From Streptomyces sp. NBC_01198 (GTDB lineage: Bacteria > Actinomycetota > Actinomycetes > Streptomycetales > Streptomycetaceae), in contig NZ_CP108568.1 of assembly GCF_036010485.1 (NCBI RefSeq), positions 2,192,001 to 2,256,000 on the forward strand: DNA of 64,000 nucleotides, written 5' to 3'. The position numbers and the translations under genes were made by a program. The notes under the pieces were generated by a model. The model worked only from the letters and a program-made list of their open reading frames with translations. It made no database searches and was not told the origin of the DNA. Shown here in pieces: positions 1-8,606 of the stretch (within the stretch, counting starts at the first letter, position 1; every line of letters begins with the position of its first letter).

Positions 1-32
1 CGACGCCGCCGCCGTGACCCGCGCCCGGGAGC

Positions 33-1583
33 TCAGGCGCCGGTTTCTGCCTCGGTCTTGAGGGCAAGCCACAGCTCCATCCGGACGTCCGGGTCGTCCA
101 GCGAGCGCCCGAGGATCTCCTCGACCCGGCGCATCCGGTAGCGCAGGGTGTGCCGGTGCACCCCGAGGTCGGCCGCCGCCGCGTCCCACTGGCCGTGGTG
201 CGACAGCCAGGCGTGCAGCGAGGTGGCCAGGTCGCCGCGCGAGGTCGCGTCGTGCTCGCGCAGCGGCCGCAGCAGGCCCTCGGCGAAGGCCCGCACCGCG
301 TCGTCGGCGAGCAGCGGCACCACCGAGCCGGCGCCGACCTCGCCGTGCTCGACCAGGTTGCGCCCCCTGCGCTGCGCGACGGCCAGCGCCTGCTCGGCCT
401 GCCGGTGCGCCTCGGGCACCTCCTCGGGCGGTACCGCCCCCGACAGCCCGGCGGCGAGCGCGTCCTCGGCCTCGGCGAGGTCGGCCGCCGCCGCCAGCGC
501 GGTGGCGTCCTGCGCGGCCAGCACGATCAGCCGCGCCTCCTCCTGGATGGCCAGCAGCGGGTCGCCCGAGCGGGCGGCGGCCGACTCCACGCGCTCCGCC
601 AGCCGGGCCAGCGCCTCCGGGCCGCGCTGGGCGTCCGATGGCTCGGCGATCAGCACCCGCACCGGGTGGTCGAGCAGGCTGCGGTAGAGCGTGCCCGCCA
701 CGCTGCGGGCGTGCCCGGCCTCACCGGCGAGCAGCATTCGCAGCAGCGCGGCCGCCAGCCGGGTGTGCGCGTCCTGCAGGGCGCGGGACTGTTCGAGCGA
801 CAGCGTCAGCAGGGCGACGGCCGCGTGCACGACGTAGCGGGCCGAGGTGTCCAGGCGCTCCTCGGTGCCGACCGCCAGGTAGCCGCGCGGGCGGCGCCCG
901 GTGCCCAGCGACTGGATCTCGACCCGGTCCTCGCTGCCCGCCGGCCCCGCGACGGCGGCGCCGGCCGGCCCGGGGATGTCCCGCAGCCGGTCGATCTCGC
1001 CGGCCAGCCGGGCGGCGCGGCGGCCCGCCCAGTCCGGCGCGGCGGCCACCACCGCGCCGGAGGGGTCGTAGAGCGCGGCCCAGCCGTCGAGGTGGGCGGC
1101 CAGCCGGGCCAGCAGCGCGGCGGTGCCGTCCGGGGCGAGCGCGGCCCGGGTCAGCTCGCGCTGGGCGTCGAAGCCCGCGGTCACCGCGCGGTAGCGTTCG
1201 GCCGCCAGCGCCGCGGAGACGGTCTTGCTGATCGCGATGAAGGGGGTCTTGCGCGGCACTTCGAGCAGCGGCAGCCCCGCCTGCTCGGCCGCCGCCGCCA
1301 GCGCGTCGGGCACGCTGTCGTGCCCGACCCCGACGCCGAAGCCGAGCCCGACCACCTTGGCGGCCGTCAGCCGCCGCACGTAGCCACGCATCGCCTCCGG
1401 GTCGCCGACCTCCAGCTTCAGCCCGGTGGTCAGCAGCAGCTCGCCGCCCTCCAGATACGGGCCGGGGTCGTCCAGCTCGCTGGTGTGCACCCAGCGGACC
1501 TCGGAATCCAGCCGGTCCTTGCCTGCCAGGACGGTCAGCTTGAGCGCGGAGTGCTGCACGAGGGTCGCGAGGGTGAGCGGCAT
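33..1583 (-). CDS. PucR-family transcriptional regulator
   Basis: A 516-residue cytoplasmic DNA-binding regulator. The N-terminal ~125 residues match the PucR ligand-sensing domain (purine catabolism regulator family), with the typical TSELDDPGPYLEGGELLLTTG stretch near residue 34. A variable middle region follows, and the C-terminus (~residues 450-510) carries the PucR-type helix-turn-helix, recognisable by HRHTLRYRMRRVEEILG. In this family the HTH is C-terminal and targets are usually nitrogen or purine catabolism genes. Here it lies near gabT and the polyamine import and oxidation genes, so a role in controlling them is plausible but is inference. ATG start at 1583; the SD is weak. The gene is complete, with its stop at 33-35. 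Confidence 0.9.
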   Translation of the reverse strand: MPLTLATLVQHSALKLTVLAGKDRLDSEVRWVHTSELDDPGPYLEGGELLLTTGLKLEVGDPEAMRGYVRRLTAAKVVGLGFGVGVGHDSVPDALAAAAEQAGLPLLEVPRKTPFIAISKTVSAALAAERYRAVTAGFDAQRELTRAALAPDGTAALLARLAAHLDGWAALYDPSGAVVAAAPDWAGRRAARLAGEIDRLRDIPGPAGAAVAGPAGSEDRVEIQSLGTGRRPRGYLAVGTEERLDTSARYVVHAAVALLTLSLEQSRALQDAHTRLAAALLRMLLAGEAGHARSVAGTLYRSLLDHPVRVLIAEPSDAQRGPEALARLAERVESAAARSGDPLLAIQEEARLIVLAAQDATALAAAADLAEAEDALAAGLSGAVPPEEVPEAHRQAEQALAVAQRRGRNLVEHGEVGAGSVVPLLADDAVRAFAEGLLRPLREHDATSRGDLATSLHAWLSHHGQWDAAAADLGVHRHTLRYRMRRVEEILGRSLDDPDVRMELWLALKTEAETGA

Positions 1584-1670
1584 ACGGACCAGATACCGGC
1601 AATCACTGGATTCTTGGCCGACCGGGAGTGGCCGCCCCCCTCAATTGTGCCGCACCGTCCACCCGCCCCC

Positions 1671-3803
1671 TCACCCCCGCAGATCCACCAGGATCGGCGG
1701 CGCGTGCTCCCCCGTCGTCGCCGTCAACGACACGACCGCGTGCCCGGCGGGCACCGCATGCGCCAGATCCGAAGCGGACCACCGCTCCCGCTCCACCTCC
1801 CTGACGGTCACCGACTCGGTGGTGACGGCTTCACCGGTGAACACCTTCCGCACCCCGCGGCTCAGCCGCCGCGGCAGGCCGCCCGACTGGTCGGGGCTGC
1901 GGGTGATGTCCCTGGTCTCCACCCAGGTCGTCCCCCATGCCTCGGCGAAGCGCTTGCCGTCCCAGGTCGTCACCCCGGACATCGCCATCCGGCAGCCCAT
2001 CGCGCCGAGCAGCGCCGTCCGCAGCTCCTCCGGTACGTCGTCGAGTGTCCGCAGGGCCATCACCACCCCGGCGTTCGCCGAACGCAGCCGGGCGAAGCCG
2101 CGTACCGACTCCGGGGTGACGGTGTGAGCGGCGTCGTCCAGCACCAGGCAGGCGAAGAGCGAGCGGTCCCGCCGTGCGACGGCCGCCGCTGTGAACTGCG
2201 CGAGGACCAGCCGGACCAGGATCCTGGCGGCTTCCGTGTGGCCGTGGCGTGGCAGGTCGATGCGGACCCGCACGGGATGTTCCAGGGCGCGCATGGAGAA
2301 GGGGCGGGTGCGGCCCGTCACGTCGAAGAAGCCGGCGAAGGCCGACCGGTCGAGCAGCGAGACACGGTCGGCGAGCAGCGGACCGATGTCGCCGCGCTGG
2401 CTGGTCTGCCGCTCGCGGGCGTTCAACTCCCGCACCATCGCAGGCGCGCCTGCCGCGTCGAGCGCGTCGCGCAGGCCGGCGAAGGCGTGCGGGGTGCCGT
2501 CGAGCAGTTCGCGTAGTTCGGAGACGGCGGGGAAACGGCCGCGGGCGGTGAGGAAGGGACCGAGGATCTGGCTCAGCGCGCTCGCGGCCCGGCGTACGTC
2601 ACCGCTGCCGGCGCCATGCGGGTCGATCAGTGCCTCCGCGAGCGTTCCCGCCGCCGCGTCGGGGTCGTCGGTGCCGTAGAGGTCCAGGTCGTAGCGAGAC
2701 GCCGGGTCGGCGAGCGAGATGACCACGTCGAAGGCGTCGGCGGGGCCGAGGTCGGCGCCGTCCACACCCACCACGACCACGGCGGCCTGCCCGGCCAGCG
2801 CCTGCAGGCACAGCGCTTCGGTGACCGGCCGGACCACCTGGCGGGTCTTGCCGGAGCCGGACGGCCCGACGACCAGGAGCCCGGTGCCCAGCAGGGTCGG
2901 ATCGAGCGCGATGCCGGACCCGCGGTGCTGGTAGGGGTTGCGGTCGTCCTCGACGCCACGGCCGATCCGCACCTGCCGGGTCAGCAGGTCGTGCGGCGCG
3001 GCACGGTGGGGCACGTCCCGTGCGCCCGACGGGTGGCCGCAGGCCTGTCCACCCTCGCGCAGCACCCCGTCGGTGAACGCGTGCAGGCGCCCGGGGTCGG
3101 CCAGCGCGTCGCTCCAGGCGCGGCGGATACGGGTGTAGTCGACGTCGTTCATCCGGCCGGTGCGGACCTCTGCGGTGAGCCGGTCGGCGAGGGCGTGCCG
3201 CTGCGCCGCGCGCAGCTCCGGCCACTCGACCAGGTCGGGTACACCGGTCTCCGCGGCGGCGGCCGGTGTCTCGGGTTCGTCCACGAGCTTGCGCAGCGAC
3301 GGTGTCACGAAGCGCCGCCATACCTGGCCCCAGTTGCCGACCCGGGCGCAGATCCAGGCCAGCGCGAGGGTGCACACCCACGCCCAGATTCGGGTGACGG
3401 CGTTGAAGGCGTTGGTGTCCCCGCCGCTGCCGCTGCGCCAGTGGTCGGGCGTGATCCATATCGCGGGCCAGATCCAGAACGTGAAGTAGCCGTCCCTGAA
3501 CATCGACCAGACGAGCAGCCCGACCAGCAGGCTGAGCACGGCGCCGCCCAGCAGCCGCCTGGCGGGCAGCCGGTGCGGATCGGGCTTGGGGCGCGGGGTG
3601 TGCCCGAAGCCGTAGATGCCGGGTGCGTCGGCCGCGCGCGGGGTGCGCAGCCAGATCTCCAGAGCCGAGGCCGGCGGAGCCTTGGCGGGCATCGGCGGGG
3701 GCACGGTGGGGCGGGGCACGGGACTGCCGGCTCCGGGCGGCGCGGATGGCGGGTCGGTGCCGGCCCGCCCGTACCCATAGCGTTGCGTGCCCTTGTCATC
3801 CAT
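1671..3803 (-). CDS. Membrane-anchored ATP-binding protein, TraG/VirD4-like
   Basis: A 710-residue protein with a Pro-rich N-terminus (~1-45), hydrophobic segments at about residues 84-100, 105-117 and 137-155, then a cytosolic ATPase domain. Walker A is GPSGSGKT at 313-320, and a Walker-B-like strand CLVLDDAAH lies further on. The layout (N-terminal membrane anchor plus FtsK/TraG-type ATPase) resembles conjugative coupling proteins, yet no relaxase, mating-pair or integrase gene is nearby. An in-frame codon exists at 3839, but ATG 3803 is chosen because GAGGGG lies 10 nt before it. The gene stands alone, divergent from gabT. No specific function can be assigned; a chromosomal DNA-pumping or secretion-linked ATPase is one possibility. 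Confidence 0.8.
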   Translation of the reverse strand: MDDKGTQRYGYGRAGTDPPSAPPGAGSPVPRPTVPPPMPAKAPPASALEIWLRTPRAADAPGIYGFGHTPRPKPDPHRLPARRLLGGAVLSLLVGLLVWSMFRDGYFTFWIWPAIWITPDHWRSGSGGDTNAFNAVTRIWAWVCTLALAWICARVGNWGQVWRRFVTPSLRKLVDEPETPAAAAETGVPDLVEWPELRAAQRHALADRLTAEVRTGRMNDVDYTRIRRAWSDALADPGRLHAFTDGVLREGGQACGHPSGARDVPHRAAPHDLLTRQVRIGRGVEDDRNPYQHRGSGIALDPTLLGTGLLVVGPSGSGKTRQVVRPVTEALCLQALAGQAAVVVVGVDGADLGPADAFDVVISLADPASRYDLDLYGTDDPDAAAGTLAEALIDPHGAGSGDVRRAASALSQILGPFLTARGRFPAVSELRELLDGTPHAFAGLRDALDAAGAPAMVRELNARERQTSQRGDIGPLLADRVSLLDRSAFAGFFDVTGRTRPFSMRALEHPVRVRIDLPRHGHTEAARILVRLVLAQFTAAAVARRDRSLFACLVLDDAAHTVTPESVRGFARLRSANAGVVMALRTLDDVPEELRTALLGAMGCRMAMSGVTTWDGKRFAEAWGTTWVETRDITRSPDQSGGLPRRLSRGVRKVFTGEAVTTESVTVREVERERWSASDLAHAVPAGHAVVSLTATTGEHAPPILVDLRG

Positions 3804-4048
3804 GGCGCGTCTGCCCCTCGTCGCCGCCGATGCGCACAATGTAGTCGAGCCGCTACACCCAAAGAAAGGATCTTGGCGGGGCCGCCCGCCCCGCCCGGGC
3901 CGCGGGGTGTGCCGGGGGCACTGGCCGTTCCGGCGAAGAGGGTGGGGGGAGTGTGACCGTTCGGCGTATGCGGGGGTGGGTGGGGCGGCCTAGCCTCGGG
4001 GGAGGTCTGGATCGAGCTGGGTCGCAGAGTTCGAGGAGAATGCCCGTC

Positions 4049-5380
4049 ATGAGCGAATTGCCGCAGGAGCGCAGGCTGGTCACCGCCGTGCCGGGGCCGA
4101 AGTCGGTGGAGTTGTCGGCCAGGAAGTCCGCGGCGGTCGCGGACGGGGTCGGGGTGACGCTGCCGGTGTATGTGCGGCGGGCCGGCGGCGGGGTGGTCGA
4201 GGACGTGGACGGCAACCGGCTGATCGACTTCGGGTCGGGCATCGCGGTGACGTCGGTGGGCAACAGCGCGCCCGCCGTGGTGCGCAGGGCCACCGAGCAG
4301 CTGGCGGACTTCACCCACACCTGCTTCATGATCACGCCCTACGAGGGCTACGTGGAGGTCGCCGAGCAGCTCAACGCGCTCACCCCCGGCGACCACGCCA
4401 AGAAGTCCGCGCTGTTCAACTCCGGCGCCGAGGCGGTGGAGAACGCGGTGAAGATCGCCCGCGCCTACACCAAGCGCCCGGCGGTGGTGGTCTTCGACCA
4501 CGGCTACCACGGCCGCACCAACCTCACGATGGCGCTGACGGCGAAGAACATGCCGTACAAGGAGGGCTTCGGCCCCTTCGCGCCCGAGGTCTACCGGGTG
4601 CCGCTGGCTTACGGCTACCGGTGGCTGACCGGGCCGGAGCACGCGGCCGAGGAGGCCGCCGCGCAGGCCGTCGAGATCATCACCAAGCAGATCGGCGCGG
4701 AGCACGTCGCCGCGATCGTGATCGAGCCGATCGCCGGCGAGGGCGGCTTCATCGAGCCGGCGAAGGGCTTCCTGCCGCTGATGGCACGCTTCGCCCGGGA
4801 CAACGGCATCGTCTTCGTGGCCGACGAGATCCAGACCGGCTTCTGCCGGACCGGGCAGTGGTTCGCGTGCGAGGACGAGGGCGTGGTGCCCGACCTGATC
4901 ACCACGGCGAAGGGCATCGCGGGCGGGCTGCCGCTGGCCGCGGTCACCGGCCGGGCCGAGATCATGGACGCCGCCCACTCGGGCGGCCTGGGCGGCACCT
5001 ACGGCGGCAACCCGGTGGCGTGCGCGGCGGCGCTGGGCGCCATCGAGACGATGAAGGAACTGGACCTGCCCGCCAGGGCGCGGCGGATCGGCGAGATCAT
5101 GACGCCCCGGCTGCGGGCGCTGCAGGAGAAGTACCCGGCGATCGGCGAGGTCCGCGGGCGCGGCGCGATGATCGCGGTGGAGCTCGTGCGGCCGGGGACC
5201 AAGGAGCCCGACCCTGCTCTGACGAGCGCGGTGGCCAAAGCGTGTCATGCAAACGGCCTCGTGGTGCTCACCTGTGGGACGTACGGCAACGTGCTTCGGT
5301 TTCTGCCGCCACTGGTCATCGGGGAGGATCTGCTCAACGAGGGCCTCGACATCATCGAGGAGGCCTTCGCCGGGGTGTGA
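4049..5380 (+). CDS. gabT: 4-aminobutyrate (GABA) aminotransferase
   Basis: A 443-residue class III PLP-dependent aminotransferase that converts GABA plus 2-oxoglutarate to succinic semialdehyde plus glutamate in the cytosol. Family marks: NSGAEAVENAVKIA near residue 125 (phosphate cup), ADEIQTGFCRTG with the cofactor Asp at 259, and TTAKGIAGG with the Schiff-base Lys at 288. The start is ATG 4049, with GAGGAG ending 10 nt upstream; ATG 4040 lies almost on the SD and is less likely. It is the last enzyme needed to drain polyamine-derived GABA, which fits the oxidase, dehydrogenase and importer genes downstream. Its own semialdehyde dehydrogenase partner is not directly adjacent. Confidence 0.93.
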   Translation: MSELPQERRLVTAVPGPKSVELSARKSAAVADGVGVTLPVYVRRAGGGVVEDVDGNRLIDFGSGIAVTSVGNSAPAVVRRATEQLADFTHTCFMITPYEGYVEVAEQLNALTPGDHAKKSALFNSGAEAVENAVKIARAYTKRPAVVVFDHGYHGRTNLTMALTAKNMPYKEGFGPFAPEVYRVPLAYGYRWLTGPEHAAEEAAAQAVEIITKQIGAEHVAAIVIEPIAGEGGFIEPAKGFLPLMARFARDNGIVFVADEIQTGFCRTGQWFACEDEGVVPDLITTAKGIAGGLPLAAVTGRAEIMDAAHSGGLGGTYGGNPVACAAALGAIETMKELDLPARARRIGEIMTPRLRALQEKYPAIGEVRGRGAMIAVELVRPGTKEPDPALTSAVAKACHANGLVVLTCGTYGNVLRFLPPLVIGEDLLNEGLDIIEEAFAGV

Positions 5381-5441
5381 GCGGTGAGGGGAAGGCGGGG
5401 CTCGTGAAGAACGTGTGGGGGCCTGATGGCGGACGGGTGAT

Positions 5442-5459
5442 CGGGGGCCCCGGGCCCCG
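5442..5459 (+). terminator. Weak hairpin after gabT
   Basis: A short G/C-only inverted repeat (CGGGG ... CCCCG, 8-nt loop) about 60 nt after the gabT stop, with no T-run. It may end gabT transcripts, but such strings arise easily at this GC content. Confidence 0.3.
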
Positions 5460-5538
5460 CGAGGTGACGTACGGTTTCACCAGAACACCCCGCTCGCGGC
5501 CGGCTCCGACGGAGTCGGCGACGAGTGACAACGCACCG

Positions 5539-6435
5539 GTGATTCCCCATCACCGGTACGGCAGTGCCCTCGCGCACGAAACCGCCGGGTCCGATGGTGG
5601 CCCCGGCACACCTCGCCGATCGGCCCGCCGTTCGTCCCACACCCCCCGGGACGGGCGGTACGGCGATCGACATGGCCGCCCCGGAACTATCCCCCCTGTT
5701 CCGGGGCGGCGTTCTGCGCTCTGGACGCTCGCCGCGCTCGCCGTGGCCTTCTGCGCCGGCCTCGCCCTCTTCGTGCTGATCACCCGGCAGGTGTCGGACG
5801 GCGGGCCGCTGGTGGACCGGGACTGGTCGGTGCTCGGCTGGTTCCAGCGCTCCTCGGCGGCGCATCCGGGGCTCGACGACCCGGCGCAGGTGCTTTCCGA
5901 CGTCGGCAACGTGCAGGTCGCGGTGCCGCTGCTGCTGGCCGCGGTGCTCTACGCGGCGGTGCACGGCCGCCTGGTGAGGCGGCCGCTGTGGTGGCTGCCG
6001 CCGCTGGCGGCGGCCCTGGCCATGGCGGCGGTGCCGCTGGTGGTGGGCGCGGTGAAGTCGGCGGTGGCCCGTCCGGCCCCCGGCAAGGTGCACCTGGGGC
6101 CGAACGGCTACGCGGGCTTCTTCCCTTCCGGCCACACCGCGACCTCGGCGGTCGCGATCGGCGCGGCGGCACTGCTGGTGCTGCCCTTCGTCCGGCTCAG
6201 GGTGCTGCGCTGGCCGCTGGCGGCGTTGGCGGTGCTGCTGGTCGCGGCGGTGGGCGCGGCACTGGTGTGGGACGGCTACCACTGGCCGCTGGACGTGGCG
6301 GCCAGCTGGTGCCTGGCGGTGGCGCTGCTGTCGGTGGTCGCGGCGGCGGGGGTGCCGGCGCGGCGGGCCCCGGCCGCCGGGGCTCGCGGCGGGTCAGCTG
6401 TTGGTGGGGAAGCCGAGGTTGATTCCGTGGTGTGA
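5539..6435 (+). CDS. PAP2-superfamily membrane phosphatase
   Basis: An integral membrane protein with about six hydrophobic segments and PAP2 (phosphatidic acid phosphatase type 2) motifs: KSAVARPAP, FPSGHTATSAV and YHWPLDVAASW. In the first motif the second Arg of the usual RPRP is Ala. Likely substrates are lipid phosphates such as phosphatidate or undecaprenyl diphosphate; the true one is unknown. The start is unclear. The conserved part begins near 5715 and the first plausible in-frame start upstream is GTG 5539 (298 residues), which gives an Arg/His-rich leader with poorer codon bias. GTG 5464 is also in frame. The last ~40 bases overlap the 3' end of the convergent dehydrogenase gene. 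Confidence 0.75.
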   Translation: MIPHHRYGSALAHETAGSDGGPGTPRRSARRSSHTPRDGRYGDRHGRPGTIPPVPGRRSALWTLAALAVAFCAGLALFVLITRQVSDGGPLVDRDWSVLGWFQRSSAAHPGLDDPAQVLSDVGNVQVAVPLLLAAVLYAAVHGRLVRRPLWWLPPLAAALAMAAVPLVVGAVKSAVARPAPGKVHLGPNGYAGFFPSGHTATSAVAIGAAALLVLPFVRLRVLRWPLAALAVLLVAAVGAALVWDGYHWPLDVAASWCLAVALLSVVAAAGVPARRAPAAGARGGSAVGGEAEVDSVV

Positions 6436-7902
6436 GGGGTCGAGCCAGCGCTGGGTGACGGCCTTGCCGCGGGTGAAGAACTTCACGCCGTCCTCGCCGT
6501 AGGCGTGCGTGTCGCCGAAGAGCGAGGATTTCCAGCCGCCGAAGGAGTAGTAGGCGACCGGCACCGGGATGGGCACGTTGATGCCGACCATGCCGACCTC
6601 GACCTCGTGCTGGAAGCGGCGGGCGGCGCCGCCGTCGTTGGTGAACAGCGCGGTGCCGTTGCCGTAGGGGTTGGCGTTGATCAGGGCGAGTCCCTCGTCA
6701 TAGGACGGCACGCGCACCACGGAGAGCACCGGGCCGAAGATCTCGTCGTCGTAGACGGACATGCCGGGGCGCACCTGGTCGAACAGCGTCGGGCCGAGCC
6801 AGAAGCCGCTGTCGGCGGCGCCCTCGGACAGCGGGTGCTTGCGGCCGTCGACGGCCAGTTCGGCGCCGTCGGCGACGCCGGAGTCCAGGTAGGAGCTGAC
6901 CTTGTCGCGGTGCACGCCGGTGACCAGCGGGCCCATCTGGGAGTCGGGGGCAGAGCCGGGGCCGACGGTGAGGCCGGCGATGCGCTGCTTGATCCGCTCG
7001 ACCAGGTCGTCGCCGACCGGGTCCACCGCGACCAGCACCGACACCGCCATGCAGCGCTCCCCCGCGGCGCCGAAGCCGGCGTTGACGGCGGCGTCGGCGG
7101 CCAGGTCGAGGTCGGCGTCGGGCAGCACCAGCATGTGGTTCTTGGCGCCGCCGAGGGCCTGGACGCGCTTGCCGTGGCGCGTGGCGGTCTCGTAGACGTA
7201 GCGGGCGATCGGGGTGGAGCCGACGAAGGAGACCGCCTTGATGTCGGGGTGCTCCAGCAGCCGGTCCACGGCGGGCTTGTCGCCGTGGACGACGTTGAAG
7301 ACGCCGTCGGGCAGGCCGGCCTCGCGCCACAGGGCGGCCAGGAGGTTCGCGGCCGAGGGGTCCTTCTCGGACGGTTTGACGACCACGGTGTTGCCGGCGG
7401 CGATGGCGAGCGGGAAGAACCACATCGGGACCATCGCGGGGAAGTTGAACGGGGAGATCACCGCGACCGGGCCGAGCGGCTGGCGCAGCGAGTAGACGTC
7501 GATGCCGCTGGAGGCCTGCTCGGTGTAGCCGCCCTTGAGCAGCTGCGGGATGCCGCAGGCGTATTCGACGACCTCCAGGCCGCGGGCGATCTCGCCGAGA
7601 GCGTCGGACTGCACCTTGCCGTGCTCGGAGACGATGATCGCGGCCAGCTCCTCGCGGCGGGCGTTGAGCAGCTCGCGGAAGGCGAAGAGCACCGAGGCCC
7701 GCTTGGCGACCGAGGCGTGCCGCCACTGGCCGAAGGCGTCGAGCGCGGCGGCGACCGCCTGGTCGACGACCTCGACGCCGGCGAGGTCGACCTGGCCGCT
7801 CACCGCGCCGGTGGCGGGGTCGTAGACGTCGCCGCGCCGCTCCGCGGTGCCGGTCCAGGGGCGGCCGGCGATCCAGTGGGTGATGTGCTGGGGGCTCGTC
7901 AC
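6394..7902 (-). CDS. mmsA: Methylmalonate-semialdehyde dehydrogenase (CoA-acylating)
   Basis: A 502-residue aldehyde dehydrogenase of the MmsA/IolA class, oxidising (methyl)malonate semialdehyde to propionyl- or acetyl-CoA with NAD and CoA. Catalytic Cys284 lies in GERCMA. The position where hydrolytic ALDHs carry the general-base Glu (ELGGK) reads QALGGAKNH, the mark of the CoA-acylating class. SPFNFPAMVPMWFFP near residue 150 is also typical. GTG 7902 is chosen because GGAAGGG lies 7 nt upstream. The role may be valine or inositol catabolism, or beta-alanine (malonate semialdehyde) disposal from polyamine breakdown; the last fits the neighbours but is inference. The 3' end overlaps the convergent PAP2 gene by 42 bp. 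Confidence 0.9.
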   Translation of the reverse strand: MTSPQHITHWIAGRPWTGTAERRGDVYDPATGAVSGQVDLAGVEVVDQAVAAALDAFGQWRHASVAKRASVLFAFRELLNARREELAAIIVSEHGKVQSDALGEIARGLEVVEYACGIPQLLKGGYTEQASSGIDVYSLRQPLGPVAVISPFNFPAMVPMWFFPLAIAAGNTVVVKPSEKDPSAANLLAALWREAGLPDGVFNVVHGDKPAVDRLLEHPDIKAVSFVGSTPIARYVYETATRHGKRVQALGGAKNHMLVLPDADLDLAADAAVNAGFGAAGERCMAVSVLVAVDPVGDDLVERIKQRIAGLTVGPGSAPDSQMGPLVTGVHRDKVSSYLDSGVADGAELAVDGRKHPLSEGAADSGFWLGPTLFDQVRPGMSVYDDEIFGPVLSVVRVPSYDEGLALINANPYGNGTALFTNDGGAARRFQHEVEVGMVGINVPIPVPVAYYSFGGWKSSLFGDTHAYGEDGVKFFTRGKAVTQRWLDPSHHGINLGFPTNS

Positions 7903-8020
7903 GGGATGACCCTTCCGTCGTCGTCTGGCCAGTGTCACCACGCCGGGCGCGGGCCACAAGCACCACGCGGCCCGCGGCGGACCCGCCGCACCCGGCCAGC
8001 CGGGATGTGCCCAACATGAG

Positions 8021-8470
8021 CTAACCCCCGGCCAGTTGGGCCGCGGCCTCGTGCATGGCCAGTTCGAGCAGCACCGGGTCGGTGAGGTGGCCGGTGCCGT
8101 CCGGCGGTACCAGCCAGCGCACGCCGCCGGTGGGCCGGCCGGGGTAGGGCACCACGATCCAGGTGCCGCGCCCCACCGCGCGCACGCCGGTGCCGAGCCA
8201 GCGGGCGGCGGTGCCCGGGGGGACGAAGAAGCCGATCCGCGCGTCGCCGAAGTCGGCGAGCACCGGGCCCGGCCGGTCCGCCAGCCGGGTCAGGACGTCC
8301 AGCGTCGGGTAGCCGAGGGCGCTGCCGAGGATCAGCACGTCCCACTTCCGCCCGGCCGGCAGCAGCGCCACCCCGAGCGGATTGCACTCCCACTCCTCGC
8401 GGACGCCTTCCGGGTCGTACGCCACCGACGCCAGCCATTCGACCGCACTCTTCCCTCCGGCGCTGCCCAT
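8021..8470 (-). CDS. Small unknown protein, PrimPol-like fold suspected
   Basis: 149 residues, cytosolic, no signal peptide. I do not recognise a named family. The core from about residue 33 (GVALLPAGRKWDVL, then GPVLADFGDARIGFFVPPGTAARW) lines up by eye with the bifunctional primase/polymerase-like protein at 59721-60443 (AVLLPTGRSFDVIEV, then GPVLLTPAGRAQFFVAPGAA). That protein has acidic residues after the DV pair; here the segment is WDVLIL, so a polymerase active site looks lost. Start ATG 8470 has a strong SD (GGAGGGG, 6 nt spacing) that abuts a 15-bp hairpin. It lies downstream of the polyamine oxidase operon in the same orientation. Confidence 0.7.
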   Translation of the reverse strand: MGSAGGKSAVEWLASVAYDPEGVREEWECNPLGVALLPAGRKWDVLILGSALGYPTLDVLTRLADRPGPVLADFGDARIGFFVPPGTAARWLGTGVRAVGRGTWIVVPYPGRPTGGVRWLVPPDGTGHLTDPVLLELAMHEAAAQLAGG

Positions 8471-8482
8471 TGCGGCCCCTCC

Positions 8483-8517
8483 CTCTGCCCGGTGACATCT
8501 GCTGTCACCGGGCAGAG
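8483..8517 (-). terminator. 15-bp perfect hairpin abutting an SD
   Basis: CTCTGCCCGGTGACA pairs perfectly with 8503-8517 across a 5-nt loop. It lies 90 nt after the stop of the FAD oxidoreductase (8607) and its last base touches the SD of the gene starting at 8470. It could end the pot-oxidoreductase transcript, or act in the leader of the next gene. There is no U-run, as is common in Streptomyces terminators. Confidence 0.7.
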
Positions 8518-8606
8518 CGGGCAACCGGGCGGTTATTACGCGGGTTCCGCGACCCACCGGTAGTGAGACGGCTCGTACGGCGCCGGCGCGTGCGCCCCCC
8601 GTCCGG

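Noticed and set aside
150-2516. Very long plus-strand frame opposite the PucR and ATPase genes
   Set aside because: Low-complexity Arg/Gly/Ala/His protein, no SD, codon bias of an antisense shadow in GC-rich DNA; the minus-strand genes have clear domains.
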